From assembly GCA_029879945.1 (NCBI GenBank), contig JAOUPJ010000059.1, positions 1 to 14,467 of the forward strand: 14,467 nt of DNA, written 5' to 3'. Shown piece by piece: positions 7,265 to 14,438 of this stretch (positions are counted from its first letter, which is position 1; every line of letters begins with the position of its first letter). A program made the position numbers and the translations under genes. Below the pieces are notes generated by a model, which did no database searches, had not been told where the DNA came from, and saw only the letters and a list, made by a program, of their open reading frames with translations. The stretch is from Gammaproteobacteria bacterium (lineage in GTDB: Bacteria > Pseudomonadota > Gammaproteobacteria > S012-40).

Positions 7265-8725
7265 ATGAAAACATATTCGCTATTTCCATCCATTTTAATC
7301 TTCGCAACTACGTTCGCGTTCTTGTCCGTACAAGCAAATGAGCTTGGACCAATCCATAATCTACAAACTGAATGCAAAGGGGGCATCTATAACATTGACG
7401 CCAATGGTACCTATGTAGCCTACCAGCATGACAGCAGTTGTTCTTCACATGATCAAAGTGATGCGTACATATATGATGTTATGAGGAAGACTAAAATCAA
7501 ATTAAACGGTGTGGCTGGGTACGGTTCCACACGTCAATATCATCCACGACTGTCTGGAGTTAAGGTTGTGTTTCTGGATGCAGTTGACTATATGACAGAT
7601 GTGTTTGTTTATGATATGTATCAACGTTCCGTAACTCGTCTAACGAACTCTTCTTTAGAAACAGAAAGTTCGCCAGATATTTATGGAAATACAGTTGTAT
7701 GGATAAACAATTCTGGCGAAATAGTAAAACATGAACTTTCTACGGGAGAGCAGACAGTCATATCAAAAGGTGAGCTAACTGCTTCTTCTGTAAGATATGA
7801 CTATAGAGGTGCGATTTACAATGCTCGATACCGAGATACCTATGGTCCATATAACATCTATTTTTTTGACAAAAAAACCAATACACACACCCAGCTTACT
7901 GACAACTCGCTTAAAAAGTCTATTCCAGTTTTGGAATACAATACGGCGGTATGGTTTGAAGGTGAAACACTGATCAAATATGATCTAACCACGCAGACCA
8001 AATCGGAAGTAGTGAGCATACCTGGTGTTAATGGTAATCCTTCATTCAATGGAGGAAAAGTAGTTTACTCTGTAAACGGAAGTATTCACCAATACAATTT
8101 GAACACTGGTGAACAATTTGTTGTGCAAAATGAAAAACCAGGCCAATATTCACCGGCTATTTACGCCGATCGAATCGTGTGGGCTGATTATTCAGAAGCA
8201 GACGTGGTCAATCTTGCTACGTTGAATACTAAGCCAAGATTTGGATCTGTACTCAATAATAGAACAGTAACGGTCGACGAAGAAGTCAATTTTTACGTTT
8301 CAGCTATCGACGTAGATCATCCTACACTCTTCATCAACAACTACTTTATGCCCACAACATATGTCGGACACCCTTGGTTCCTTGGCAAATCGTTTTACAC
8401 GACTCTGTTAGGGGATCTAAACCAAGATGGGAGCGTTACGGACGCAGACTTAGAAAAATTTAAAACCCATTTCCTAGCTAAGAAAGGAGATGAAAATTAT
8501 AGCTGGGAAGCAGACTTCACAAACGATGGTTATATTAATATGTGGGATCTAGCCTATCTAAGAATTAATTATCAATGCCAACCTACAGCATGTCGTCGAG
8601 TTGGGATATTCCGTTGGACACCTAAGGAAGAACATATCGGTAGTTACATTAACTATTTTACCGTCAGCGATGGTTTAGAGACTGTAGATAAAGAAACCTG
8701 GTTACACGTAACTAGCGCACAATAA
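7265..8725 (+). CDS. Secreted TolB-like beta-propeller protein with Ig-like domain interrupted by a dockerin-like module
   Basis: A 486-residue exported protein. Residues 1-25 form a Sec signal peptide (hydrophobic core ILIFATTFAFLSV, likely cleavage after VQA). About 40-315 contain repeated propeller blades (SPDIYGNTVVW, NPSFNGGKVVYS, YSPAIYADRIVWADY), as in TolB or S-layer propellers. From about 320, NTKPRFGSVLNNRTVTVDEE and FYVSAIDVDHP begin a He_PIG/cadherin-like fold whose second half, GIFRWTPKEEHIGSYINYF and TVSDGLETVDKETWLHV, comes only after 447. Between them are two EF-hand-like loops, DLNQDGSVTDAD (384-395) and DFTNDGYINMWD (about 418-429), forming a type I dockerin pattern that should bind calcium. 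A GAGG site precedes the ATG. The role is probably extracellular binding or assembly; no catalytic residues are recognised. Its terminator is split by the downstream IS element. Confidence 0.85.
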   Translation: MKTYSLFPSILIFATTFAFLSVQANELGPIHNLQTECKGGIYNIDANGTYVAYQHDSSCSSHDQSDAYIYDVMRKTKIKLNGVAGYGSTRQYHPRLSGVKVVFLDAVDYMTDVFVYDMYQRSVTRLTNSSLETESSPDIYGNTVVWINNSGEIVKHELSTGEQTVISKGELTASSVRYDYRGAIYNARYRDTYGPYNIYFFDKKTNTHTQLTDNSLKKSIPVLEYNTAVWFEGETLIKYDLTTQTKSEVVSIPGVNGNPSFNGGKVVYSVNGSIHQYNLNTGEQFVVQNEKPGQYSPAIYADRIVWADYSEADVVNLATLNTKPRFGSVLNNRTVTVDEEVNFYVSAIDVDHPTLFINNYFMPTTYVGHPWFLGKSFYTTLLGDLNQDGSVTDADLEKFKTHFLAKKGDENYSWEADFTNDGYINMWDLAYLRINYQCQPTACRRVGIFRWTPKEEHIGSYINYFTVSDGLETVDKETWLHVTSAQ

Positions 8726-8748
8726 ATTGTTAGACTTTAACGACACAA

Positions 8749-8762
8749 GGGGCCGAAAGGCC
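8749..8762 (+). terminator. Left part of a split rho-independent terminator, with left target duplication
   Basis: GGGGCCGAAAGGCC (8749-8762) is a stem with a GAAA tetraloop 23 bp after the beta-propeller stop codon. The C-run and U-tract that should follow are at 10048-10057, beyond the IS4 element. Bases 8751-8762 (GGCCGAAAGGCC) form the left target-site copy. Here only a 4-bp stem without U-tract remains, so termination should be weakened. Confidence 0.75.
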
Positions 8763-8793
8763 ACTGCTGTCCCATAGTTTAAGGGATAATGAA

Positions 8794-8862
8794 AAAGCCT
8801 GAGTTCAAGTAGTTATAATGGATGTTCCAGCAAACACTATAGCTACAAAGGACTCAGGCTTT
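8794..8862 (+). promoter_or_regulatory. Hairpin covering the transposase start, with the -10 box in its loop
   Basis: AAAGCCTGAGT (8794-8804) is the exact complement of ACTCAGGCTTT (8852-8862). In RNA the stem can extend by a U-G and a C-G pair into the AAAGGA ribosome site (8846-8851). The right arm covers the first two bases of the TTG start codon (8861-8863). A perfect TATAAT (8814-8819) lies in the loop, so transcripts from this promoter would lack the left arm and stay translatable. Only transcripts entering from outside would fold. No good -35 is visible, as expected for a weak transposase promoter. IS10 and IS50 are known to block read-through translation in this way. Confidence 0.6.
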
Positions 8863-10012
8863 GTCACATCATAACACTGCATTTAATCAATTACTCAAAC
8901 CGCTTTCGAGACATGAATTTGAGGCGGAGGCAAAAAGACACCATTTTGGCCAAAAGTTAAGATCGGCTAGCCGCTGGGATCAGTTTATTGGTATGGCGAT
9001 GTCTCAGCTATCTGGCAGACAAAGTCTGCGAGATATTCAATCAAATTTAGAGACTCAACAACATAAGCTTTATCACTTGGGAGCCAAGCCGATCGCTCGA
9101 TCGACACTAGCACGGCTCAATGAAAAACAGCCCGCTGATCTTTATGAGTCACTCTTCAAGCGCCTATTGGTGCGCTGCCAGAAAATGCCAGGACGACATA
9201 AGTTTCGATTTAAAAACCCCTTGTATTCCTTGGATGCCAGCGCCGTAGACCTATCGATGAAAGTCTTTCCTTGGGCCGCTTACCGTGAAGATGCGTCGAA
9301 TATTAAGTTAAGCGTTGGCTTGAATCATGGCACGCAAGTGCCGGAGTTTGTCGCACTCAGTGAAGGCCAAGAAAACGATATGGTACAGGGGAGGAGATTT
9401 CAATTTCCCAAGGGAAGTCTTGTTGCTTTTGATAAAGGGTATGTAGACTGTCAGTGGTTTAACTCTTTGACTACACAAGGAGTTTTCTTCGTTACTCGGC
9501 TTAGGGCCAAATCGGTCTATTGCGTCAAAGAGCGCAAACCCGTGAACCGTGATCTTGGCGTGACCAGCGATCAAGTCATCCAGTTCAATAGCGCCCATGC
9601 AATCAAGCGGGGGGCACCTTTACTGCGTCGAATTGGCTATCGTGATCCCGAAACAGGTAAATTCTACGAGTTCCTAACCAACCATTTCAAGCTATCAGCG
9701 GCCACCATTGCCGCTATCTACAAAGATCGCTGGCAAGTGGAGCTATTCTTTAAAGCCATCAAACAGAATCTAAAAATCAAAGCCTTCGTAGGGACTTCGA
9801 AAAACGCAGTGCTAACCCAACTCTGGATCGCTTTAATTACTTATTTACTAGTCGCCTTCGCTCGTCATAGCGCTCGAACCGGCTGGACGGTACAACGCAT
9901 GCTGCGGATACTTCAACTTAACTTATTTGAGCGTAGAAGCCTCAAAGATATCCTCGACCCAGACCCGCCCAGGCACAAAAAAAGCGAACCTCAAATGAGG
10001 CTCGCTTTATGA
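8861..10012 (+). CDS. IS4-family DDE transposase
   Basis: A 383-residue cut-and-paste transposase acting on the 18-bp ends of its own element. RNase H-fold catalytic residues: D125 in LYSLDASAVDLS, D191 in LVAFDKGYVD and E294 in the IS4 signature Y287-x2-R290-x3-E294-x6-K301 (YKDRWQVELFFKAIK). Residues 1-110 form the N-terminal DNA-binding part, with SRHEFEAEAKRHHFGQKLRS typical of a subgroup of this family. The start is TTG at 8861, preceded by AAAGGA 9 bases upstream; no ATG in frame is better placed. The stop at 10010-10012 lies directly behind a hairpin. The frame is complete, so the element is probably able to move. Confidence 0.93.
   Translation: MSHHNTAFNQLLKPLSRHEFEAEAKRHHFGQKLRSASRWDQFIGMAMSQLSGRQSLRDIQSNLETQQHKLYHLGAKPIARSTLARLNEKQPADLYESLFKRLLVRCQKMPGRHKFRFKNPLYSLDASAVDLSMKVFPWAAYREDASNIKLSVGLNHGTQVPEFVALSEGQENDMVQGRRFQFPKGSLVAFDKGYVDCQWFNSLTTQGVFFVTRLRAKSVYCVKERKPVNRDLGVTSDQVIQFNSAHAIKRGAPLLRRIGYRDPETGKFYEFLTNHFKLSAATIAAIYKDRWQVELFFKAIKQNLKIKAFVGTSKNAVLTQLWIALITYLLVAFARHSARTGWTVQRMLRILQLNLFERRSLKDILDPDPPRHKKSEPQMRLAL
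9981..10008 (+). terminator. Hairpin at the end of the IS4 transposase gene
   Basis: AAAGCGAACCTC (9981-9992), loop AAAT and GAGGCTCGCTTT (9997-10008) pair except for one A/C mismatch. The right arm overlaps the last codons of the transposase. An A-run precedes and TTTA follows, so it may work as a weak terminator in both directions and shield the gene from transcription entering at the right end. Confidence 0.6.
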
Positions 10013-10035
10013 CTGTCAAACTATGGGACAGCAGT

Positions 10036-10057
10036 GGCCGAAAGGCCCCCTTTTATT
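10036..10057 (+). terminator. Right target-site copy with the U-tract of the split terminator
   Basis: GGCCGAAAGGCC (10036-10047) repeats the left flank exactly and is followed by CCCTTTTATTT. A GGCC-GAAA-GGCC hairpin and T-rich tail therefore remain just outside the right end of the IS. It may now end transcripts leaving the IS. Joined to the left flank without the IS, the sequence gives a GGGGCC-GAAA-GGCCCC hairpin followed by CTTTTATTT, a classical terminator. Confidence 0.75.
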
Positions 10058-10242
10058 TGGGATATCTAACACCACAGCCCGCTGCAATCAAAATCCATTA
10101 TTAGGACTGACGGGGTCTTTTCCTTCACTGCAGTAACATAATATCACCTGATATGCACGTCGCTAGTCTTTTGAAGAATACTAATCACACTACCATTAAT
10201 AAGTCAACATGCTACGAAAATGATACATAAACTTACATCTAC
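10048..10242. other. Intergenic region between IS4 and the amidase pseudogene
   Basis: About 195 bp after the split terminator, AT-rich, with no coding frame or RNA gene recognised. The amidase pseudogene ends here on the minus strand. Confidence 0.4.
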
Positions 10243-11623
10243 TTAAACCCGCATCCAATGTGCTTCCTCCTCCAATTGAAAGGCCAGGTTAAAAAGCTTA
10301 ACTTCTGAACCCGGCATGGCTGCAAAATGACTCCCAAGGGGTAGGCCCTGAGATGATTTATCCAAGAGCACAGACATGGCACACATGTCGCTGATATTGT
10401 GTATCGGTGTGTAGGCCGTGTAGTTTTCTGTGCGATGAATCACAGTTTCCCGATCTAGTTTGGGAGAAAGATATGCCAACTCACGAGGCGGGTTCGCCAG
10501 TGTAGGACACAAAAGAACATCAAACTCTTGTGCGTACTGCAACATAAGGTGCGCCGAACTTTGAATCGTTTCCTTAGCATTTGGCACTGCCTGTGAGTCT
10601 AATGTTCGAAGCCACTCTACCAACTGATGGGTAAAAGGCTCAAGAAACGTTTTATTTACCGGCTGTTGTATCATAGGTTCCATCATCTTGCAGACCTGGT
10701 CCATGGTAAATCCAGCCAAAGTAAAAAAGGCCAAAGAGATGGCTTTTCCATCCACGGCTGGTCCTCTGCTATCAACTACCTCATGGCTGAGTTCCTCACA
10801 GAGTTTACGGATGTGTTCAATCCCCTCAAGCACGGCTTTGTCCGGCTGATTACCAAACAAAGTATTGGAGTAAATTGCGATACGTAATTTTTCTGAACTT
10901 GACCCGCTAATATAACCCAGCGATGAATACTTTGTTGATCCTTCCGTAACAGACAAAAAGGCCGCACTATCACGTACCGACTTTGTGATACAGTGATCGA
11001 TGACCAAATCTGAAAACGGTCCGCCATTTTCCACCGCCGAAACACAGCGCCCCGCACTGGGCATAATACCAAAAAAGTCCAAACACCGAGGCCGGTATGC
11101 GTATTGAACCTCCCCCATCACTAGCATGGGCCATGGGCACTATACCCGCCGCACCTGCCGCAGCGCTTCCACCCAACGATCCCGCTGCAGAATAGTTTTC
11201 ATTTAACGGGTTCCTAGTTATGCTGTGCAGTTCGGTTTCCGTGCTTCCCAGAAGTCCAAATTCCGAACCAGTGGTATTACCGAATGTGACGAGACCTGCG
11301 CCATCGATACGGTCCGTGTAAGCTGTGCCTTGTTGGGGTAGATGTTGTGCGAACAGACGCGAACCCATCGCATTTTTCAGCCCCGGATAGGCCAATATCT
11401 CTTTTACTAAGAAAGATACACCTGAAAACATTCCCGCTTTTGGGTGTCTGGCGTTCTCCTGGCCCAATTGAGCGTTGATGTCTGCCGTTGCATTAATAGA
11501 ATCTCTGCTTTCTTCAGCCAGTTCCAGAGCAATCTGCATCAACTCATCCGCTGTTACTTCTTTTTTACGAACCAGGTCGGCCAAACCCAAACCATCATAC
11601 TGCTGATATTCACTCTTCTTCAC
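10243..11623 (-). pseudogene. Amidase-signature hydrolase, one frameshift
   Basis: Two frames together give an amidase of about 460 residues, full length for the family (hydrolysis of a carboxamide; a GatA-like fold). The first frame (11623 to about 11077) has GVSFLVKEI with catalytic K74, AGSLGGSAAAGAAG with the cis-serine S149, and SDGGGSIRIPAS with the nucleophile S173. It then leaves frame after SVFGLF. The second frame resumes GIMPSAGRCVSAVENGGPFS and runs to EEEAHWMRV at 10243. Removing one A from the A6 run at 11071-11076 restores a continuous protein. Start GTG at 11621-11623: a TGA lies two codons upstream, so no earlier start exists. GSL replaces the usual GSS, but all three catalytic residues remain. 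The lesion may be recent, a read error, or rescued by slippage. Substrate unknown. Confidence 0.88.
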
Positions 11624-11651
11624 AATTCAATCCAGGTCTGTAAATTGTGAA
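11619..11651 (-). promoter_or_regulatory. Inverted repeat over the amidase start codon
   Basis: TTCACAATT (11619-11627) and AATTGTGAA (11643-11651) are perfect 9-bp arms separated by 15 bp. The lower arm contains the GTG start of the amidase. It could be an operator, or an RNA hairpin masking the start. A repeat of this size is expected about once by chance in such a window, so only its position is suggestive. Confidence 0.35.
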
Positions 11652-11777
11652 TACTAACAGGAGACTAAAAAATTTAAAAAAGGTCAGACGCCTTTAACAA
11701 GAATCCCCACGGAAGCCAGTCTATAATTGACACCCGCAGGGTGTTATGCCGCCGACCACGGCGAGGCAGGCAGTGCC

Positions 11778-11960
11778 TTATTGGAAGATGTAGGCCGCCC
11801 CCGCGTTCTCTGTAGAGCCATCGTCATCGCCGTCTTCATTGGGCGTACCCACAGCTGCGGCATTGTTGGACAAGGTCACACTAGTGCCAAACCCGTCTTC
11901 TGCTTCCGCATTGCCGGCTTTAACATAGGCCTGCTGGCTCCAGCTGGTGCCACTTTGGGA
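11778..11960 (-). pseudogene. FG-GAP (integrin-alpha-like) beta-propeller gene fragment
   Basis: About 60 codons on the minus strand, missed by simple frame lists because there is no start codon. They read SQSGTSWSQQAYVKAGNAEA, then EDGFGTSVTLSNNAAAVGTP, NEDGDDDGSTENAGAAYIFQ and a stop at 11778-11780. EDGFG is the FG-GAP core, the DGDDDG loop is the calcium-binding type, and GAAYIF is the blade end, so this is one full repeat of a multi-repeat extracellular propeller. Such proteins usually have many blades. Here the 5' side runs into IS91 copy 2, and the chain stops at a blade end where a next repeat (YVFTRSG-like) would be expected. It is therefore a remnant cut at least on one side. Confidence 0.8.
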
Positions 11961-12071
11961 GGGAGAGAAACAGCGGGGAGGAGAAATTGGCAGAGGCGCT
12001 GGCCAGAAGATCCGGAGTACTATATATATTTACAGTTTAATACAAAAGAAAAATAACAAACAGAAGCCATC

Positions 12072-13278
12072 ATGCCCGCCCCTCAGACCCGGCCATCATC
12101 GACAGCCCACGTCCATTATCAGCGCCGACGCCCCGTGCAAACAGCCCTGTATCAGCTGGTGCAAAATCATGTTGACAGCTTTTACGCCCAGGTAGAGGCC
12201 CAAACCGGCCATAGCCTTCCTCCGTATATCAAAGCCGAGTTCGACGCCTTTCTCGACTGCGGCATTTTAACCAACGGCTTTCTACGCCTGCGATGTGAAG
12301 ACTGTCGTCACGAGAAACTGGTGGCGTTTTCGCGTAAAAAACGCGGATTTTGCCCCTGCTGTGGGGCACGACGTATGGCTGAAACCGCCGCACATCTGAC
12401 CGACAACGTCATTCCTCGCCAGCCCGTACGACAGTGGATGATCTCTTTTCCGATTCCCTTGCGTATCCTGTTGGCCTCTCAGCCTCAGTTGTTATCGCCG
12501 GTGCTCAAGGTAATACACCGTGCGATTTCCGGCTTTCTGATCAAACAGGCCGGCTTTCGGCCCGTCGAGGCGCATACTGGGGCCGTTACGCTCATTCAGC
12601 GCTTCGGCTCAGCGGCCAACCTCAATATCCATTTGTATTACCTTTTTCTTGATGGCGTCTAACACCTGATCGATGGCAAAGCGGTTTTTCATCCTGTCTC
12701 GCCACCCAATACGCAACAACTACAGACCGTCTTACGACGCGTGATACATCGACTGATGCATTGCCTGGTGCGGAGGGGTGTATTGGCGGAAGATCAGGGC
12801 CAACGATATCTTGATGAGCCAGAGTCAACCGACCGGTCTAAAGCTTGCCCCGCGAGCATAGCGAGTGCCTTGGGCTTGACGCCCCTGAATTCCTGCAGAA
12901 ACTGGCGGCACTGGTGCCTCGCCCTCGGCTCAATCTCATTCGCTACTTTGGTGTGTTGGCCCCTTTATGCCCTTTGGGTGCAATGCCAAACTGCGTCCAC
13001 TCGTCGTGCCACATCCTCCGGATAGCGATTCGGGAAGCGCAGCTGAGCAGGACAAGTCGACCCCAACACCACGGCAACACATATCATGGGCGCGTTTACT
13101 CTAGCGCATCTTCAATATAGACATTCAGACATATCCCCACTGCCAGGGCAACCTCAAGATTTTAGCCTCCATAGAAGACCCGCCGACCATCGCCCGCATC
13201 CTTAAGCGCTTGGGGCTACCCACCAGAGCGCCTCCTCGGGCACCCGCCCCACATCCTGACGGATTTGATTTCATATAA
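12072..13278 (+). pseudogene. IS91-family transposase, copy 2, several lesions
   Basis: ATG 12072 opens 196 good codons: YQLVQNHVDSFYAQVEAQTG, the zinc cysteines C75, C78, C94 and C97, RQWMISFPIPLRILLASQP and VTLIQRFGSAANLNIHLYY. The HUH metal motif HLH has become HLY (residues 187-189). A TAA then interrupts DGV-HLIDGKAVFHPVSP. This frame continues to DQGQRYLDEPES near 12830. The stretch that should carry the two catalytic tyrosines is absent, and the text resumes as PEFLQKLAALVPRPRLNLIRY. As in copy 1 the frame breaks after FGVLAP. Further on, SWARLL is followed by TAG, and TCPHC has become TYPHC. The ancestral frame ends at 13276-13278. It cannot be active. Confidence 0.87.
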
Positions 13279-13332
13279 TCCCTCCTATCGCGTATTCCTT
13301 GTAGGCGAAGCGGCCCCACTTGGCCGACGCAT

Positions 13333-13348
13333 TTAATTTCGAAATTAA
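13333..13348. repeat. 16-bp perfect palindrome TTAATTTCGAAATTAA
   Basis: Lies in the 3' non-coding part of IS91 copy 2 and is not present in copy 1 at the same place. It may be part of a degenerate origin end. No function can be shown. Confidence 0.4.
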
Positions 13349-13495
13349 CAGTCGAAATCGACGCCGGAATGTCGTCTTTTAGCATCGATTTTCCAGCCAA
13401 AGATCGCTTTTATCGAAGCGAGCCTCGTTTTGACACGCAGGATTTGATAATTGATACTGGCGATCAGGCGGAAATAGGTGGGTGATATTTCTTAT

Positions 13496-14437
13496 TCTTC
13501 AATTTAAATCCAGGCCCCATGTTGAAGAAGCAGAAGCCATTCTTCGCAATTGTGTTCACTGTGGCTTTTGTACAGCTACCTGTCCTACCTATCAATTATT
13601 AGGTGACGAACTGGATGGACCTCGTGGCCGGATTTATTTAATTAAACAGCTTCTGGAAGGAAAAGACGTTTCCGAGAAAACTCAATTGCATCCTGATCGC
13701 TGCCTAAGCTGCCGCTCATGCGAGACGACATGCCCCTCTGGAGTAAAATATGGCCGACTTGCTGATATCGGTAAAGAGATTCTTGAGCATAATGTTAGGC
13801 GCAGTCTAGCTGACACGGGACAGAGACGGTGCATTAGAAAGGTACTGCCCTATCCTGCACGGTTTAGATTTGCGACCAATGTCGTACGCTCTGCAAAGTT
13901 TCTTCTTTCCCGTAAGCTGGCAGCGAAGATTCCACATCTCGTAAAACATGGCGAAACAGTCGCACAAGTTAGCACTCGCAAAATGCTGGCGCTTGACGGT
14001 TGAGCGCAGACGATCCTGTATATTGTGAAAAGGCGTCGCGAGTTAGCGCGCTTACCAAAGATGTGTCGGTAATTTTGATTGACGAAGACTTAACTCTGAA
14101 CAAGCCTGGAAAACGAGTCGCGTTTCACAGTCCCTGTACCTTGCAACACGGCCAATAATTAGATGGTCTAGGCGAGCGCATTCAGAGTCGAGCCGGTTTT
14201 GAGCTGACACAAGTGGCAGACCCTCACCTATGCTGTGGCTCTGCTGGCACCTACTCTTTATTACAGCCTGAAATTTCAACAACGCTTTTAGAAAATAAAT
14301 TGGTGTAACTCCAGACAAATAAACCTGATGTGATACTAACCGTGAATGTAGGATGTCAACTCCACCTAGCGCCCCAAAGCAAAATACCCCTCATGCATTG
14401 GATAGAGCTAATTGAAAGAGAATTGGAATCTACTTAG
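13496..14437 (+). pseudogene. glcF: Glycolate oxidase iron-sulfur subunit, truncated and deleted
   Basis: GlcF passes electrons from glycolate oxidation (GlcD/GlcE) through two 4Fe-4S clusters. The remnant starts at FKSRPHVEEAEAILRN, about ten codons into the gene; the true start has been replaced by the end of IS91 copy 2. CVHCGFCTATCP and CLSCRSCETTCP bind the two clusters. After MLALDG a TGA (14001-14003) stands where the family has Cys. About 80 residues, including the first CCG motif, are missing at about 14010, where AQT meets DPVYCEKASRVSALTKDVS in another frame. VAFHSPCTLQHGQ is followed by TAA, and a further TAA follows ENKLV. HLCCGSAGTYSLLQPE (second CCG motif) and VNVGCQLHLAP remain, and the frame ends at 14435-14437. 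Loss of function is certain. No glcD or glcE is present. Confidence 0.92.
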
Positions 14438-14438
14438 A

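Larger units (their letters stand above)
8763..10035 (+). mobile_element. Complete IS4-family insertion sequence, 1273 bp
   Basis: Perfect 18-bp terminal inverted repeats: ACTGCTGTCCCATAGTTT at 8763-8780, with its complement at 10018-10035. The element is flanked by a 12-bp direct repeat GGCCGAAAGGCC (8751-8762 and 10036-10047), a length within the range known for IS4 relatives. One transposase gene fills the interior. The frame, ends and target repeats are undamaged, which implies recent insertion. Because the target is itself a dyad and the ends continue its sequence, the exact duplication length could be 10 to 12 bp. Confidence 0.92.
11981..13495 (+). mobile_element. IS91-type element, copy 2, degenerate
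   Basis: Limits were set by similarity to copy 1: left from about GAGAAATTGGCA (11981), right to about GGTGATATTTCTTAT (13481-13495), following the shared block TTGATACTGGCGATCAG. At about 1.5 kb it is longer than copy 1 but still shorter than a full IS91 element. The left neighbour is a piece of an FG-GAP gene, and the right neighbour is glcF beginning about ten codons into that gene. The 3' region contains a 16-bp perfect palindrome at 13333-13348. The element is richer in GC than its surroundings, consistent with acquisition from elsewhere. Confidence 0.78.

Noticed and set aside
10627..11072. Overlapping frames on both strands inside the amidase
   Set aside because: Shadows of the amidase reading frame; no independent motifs.
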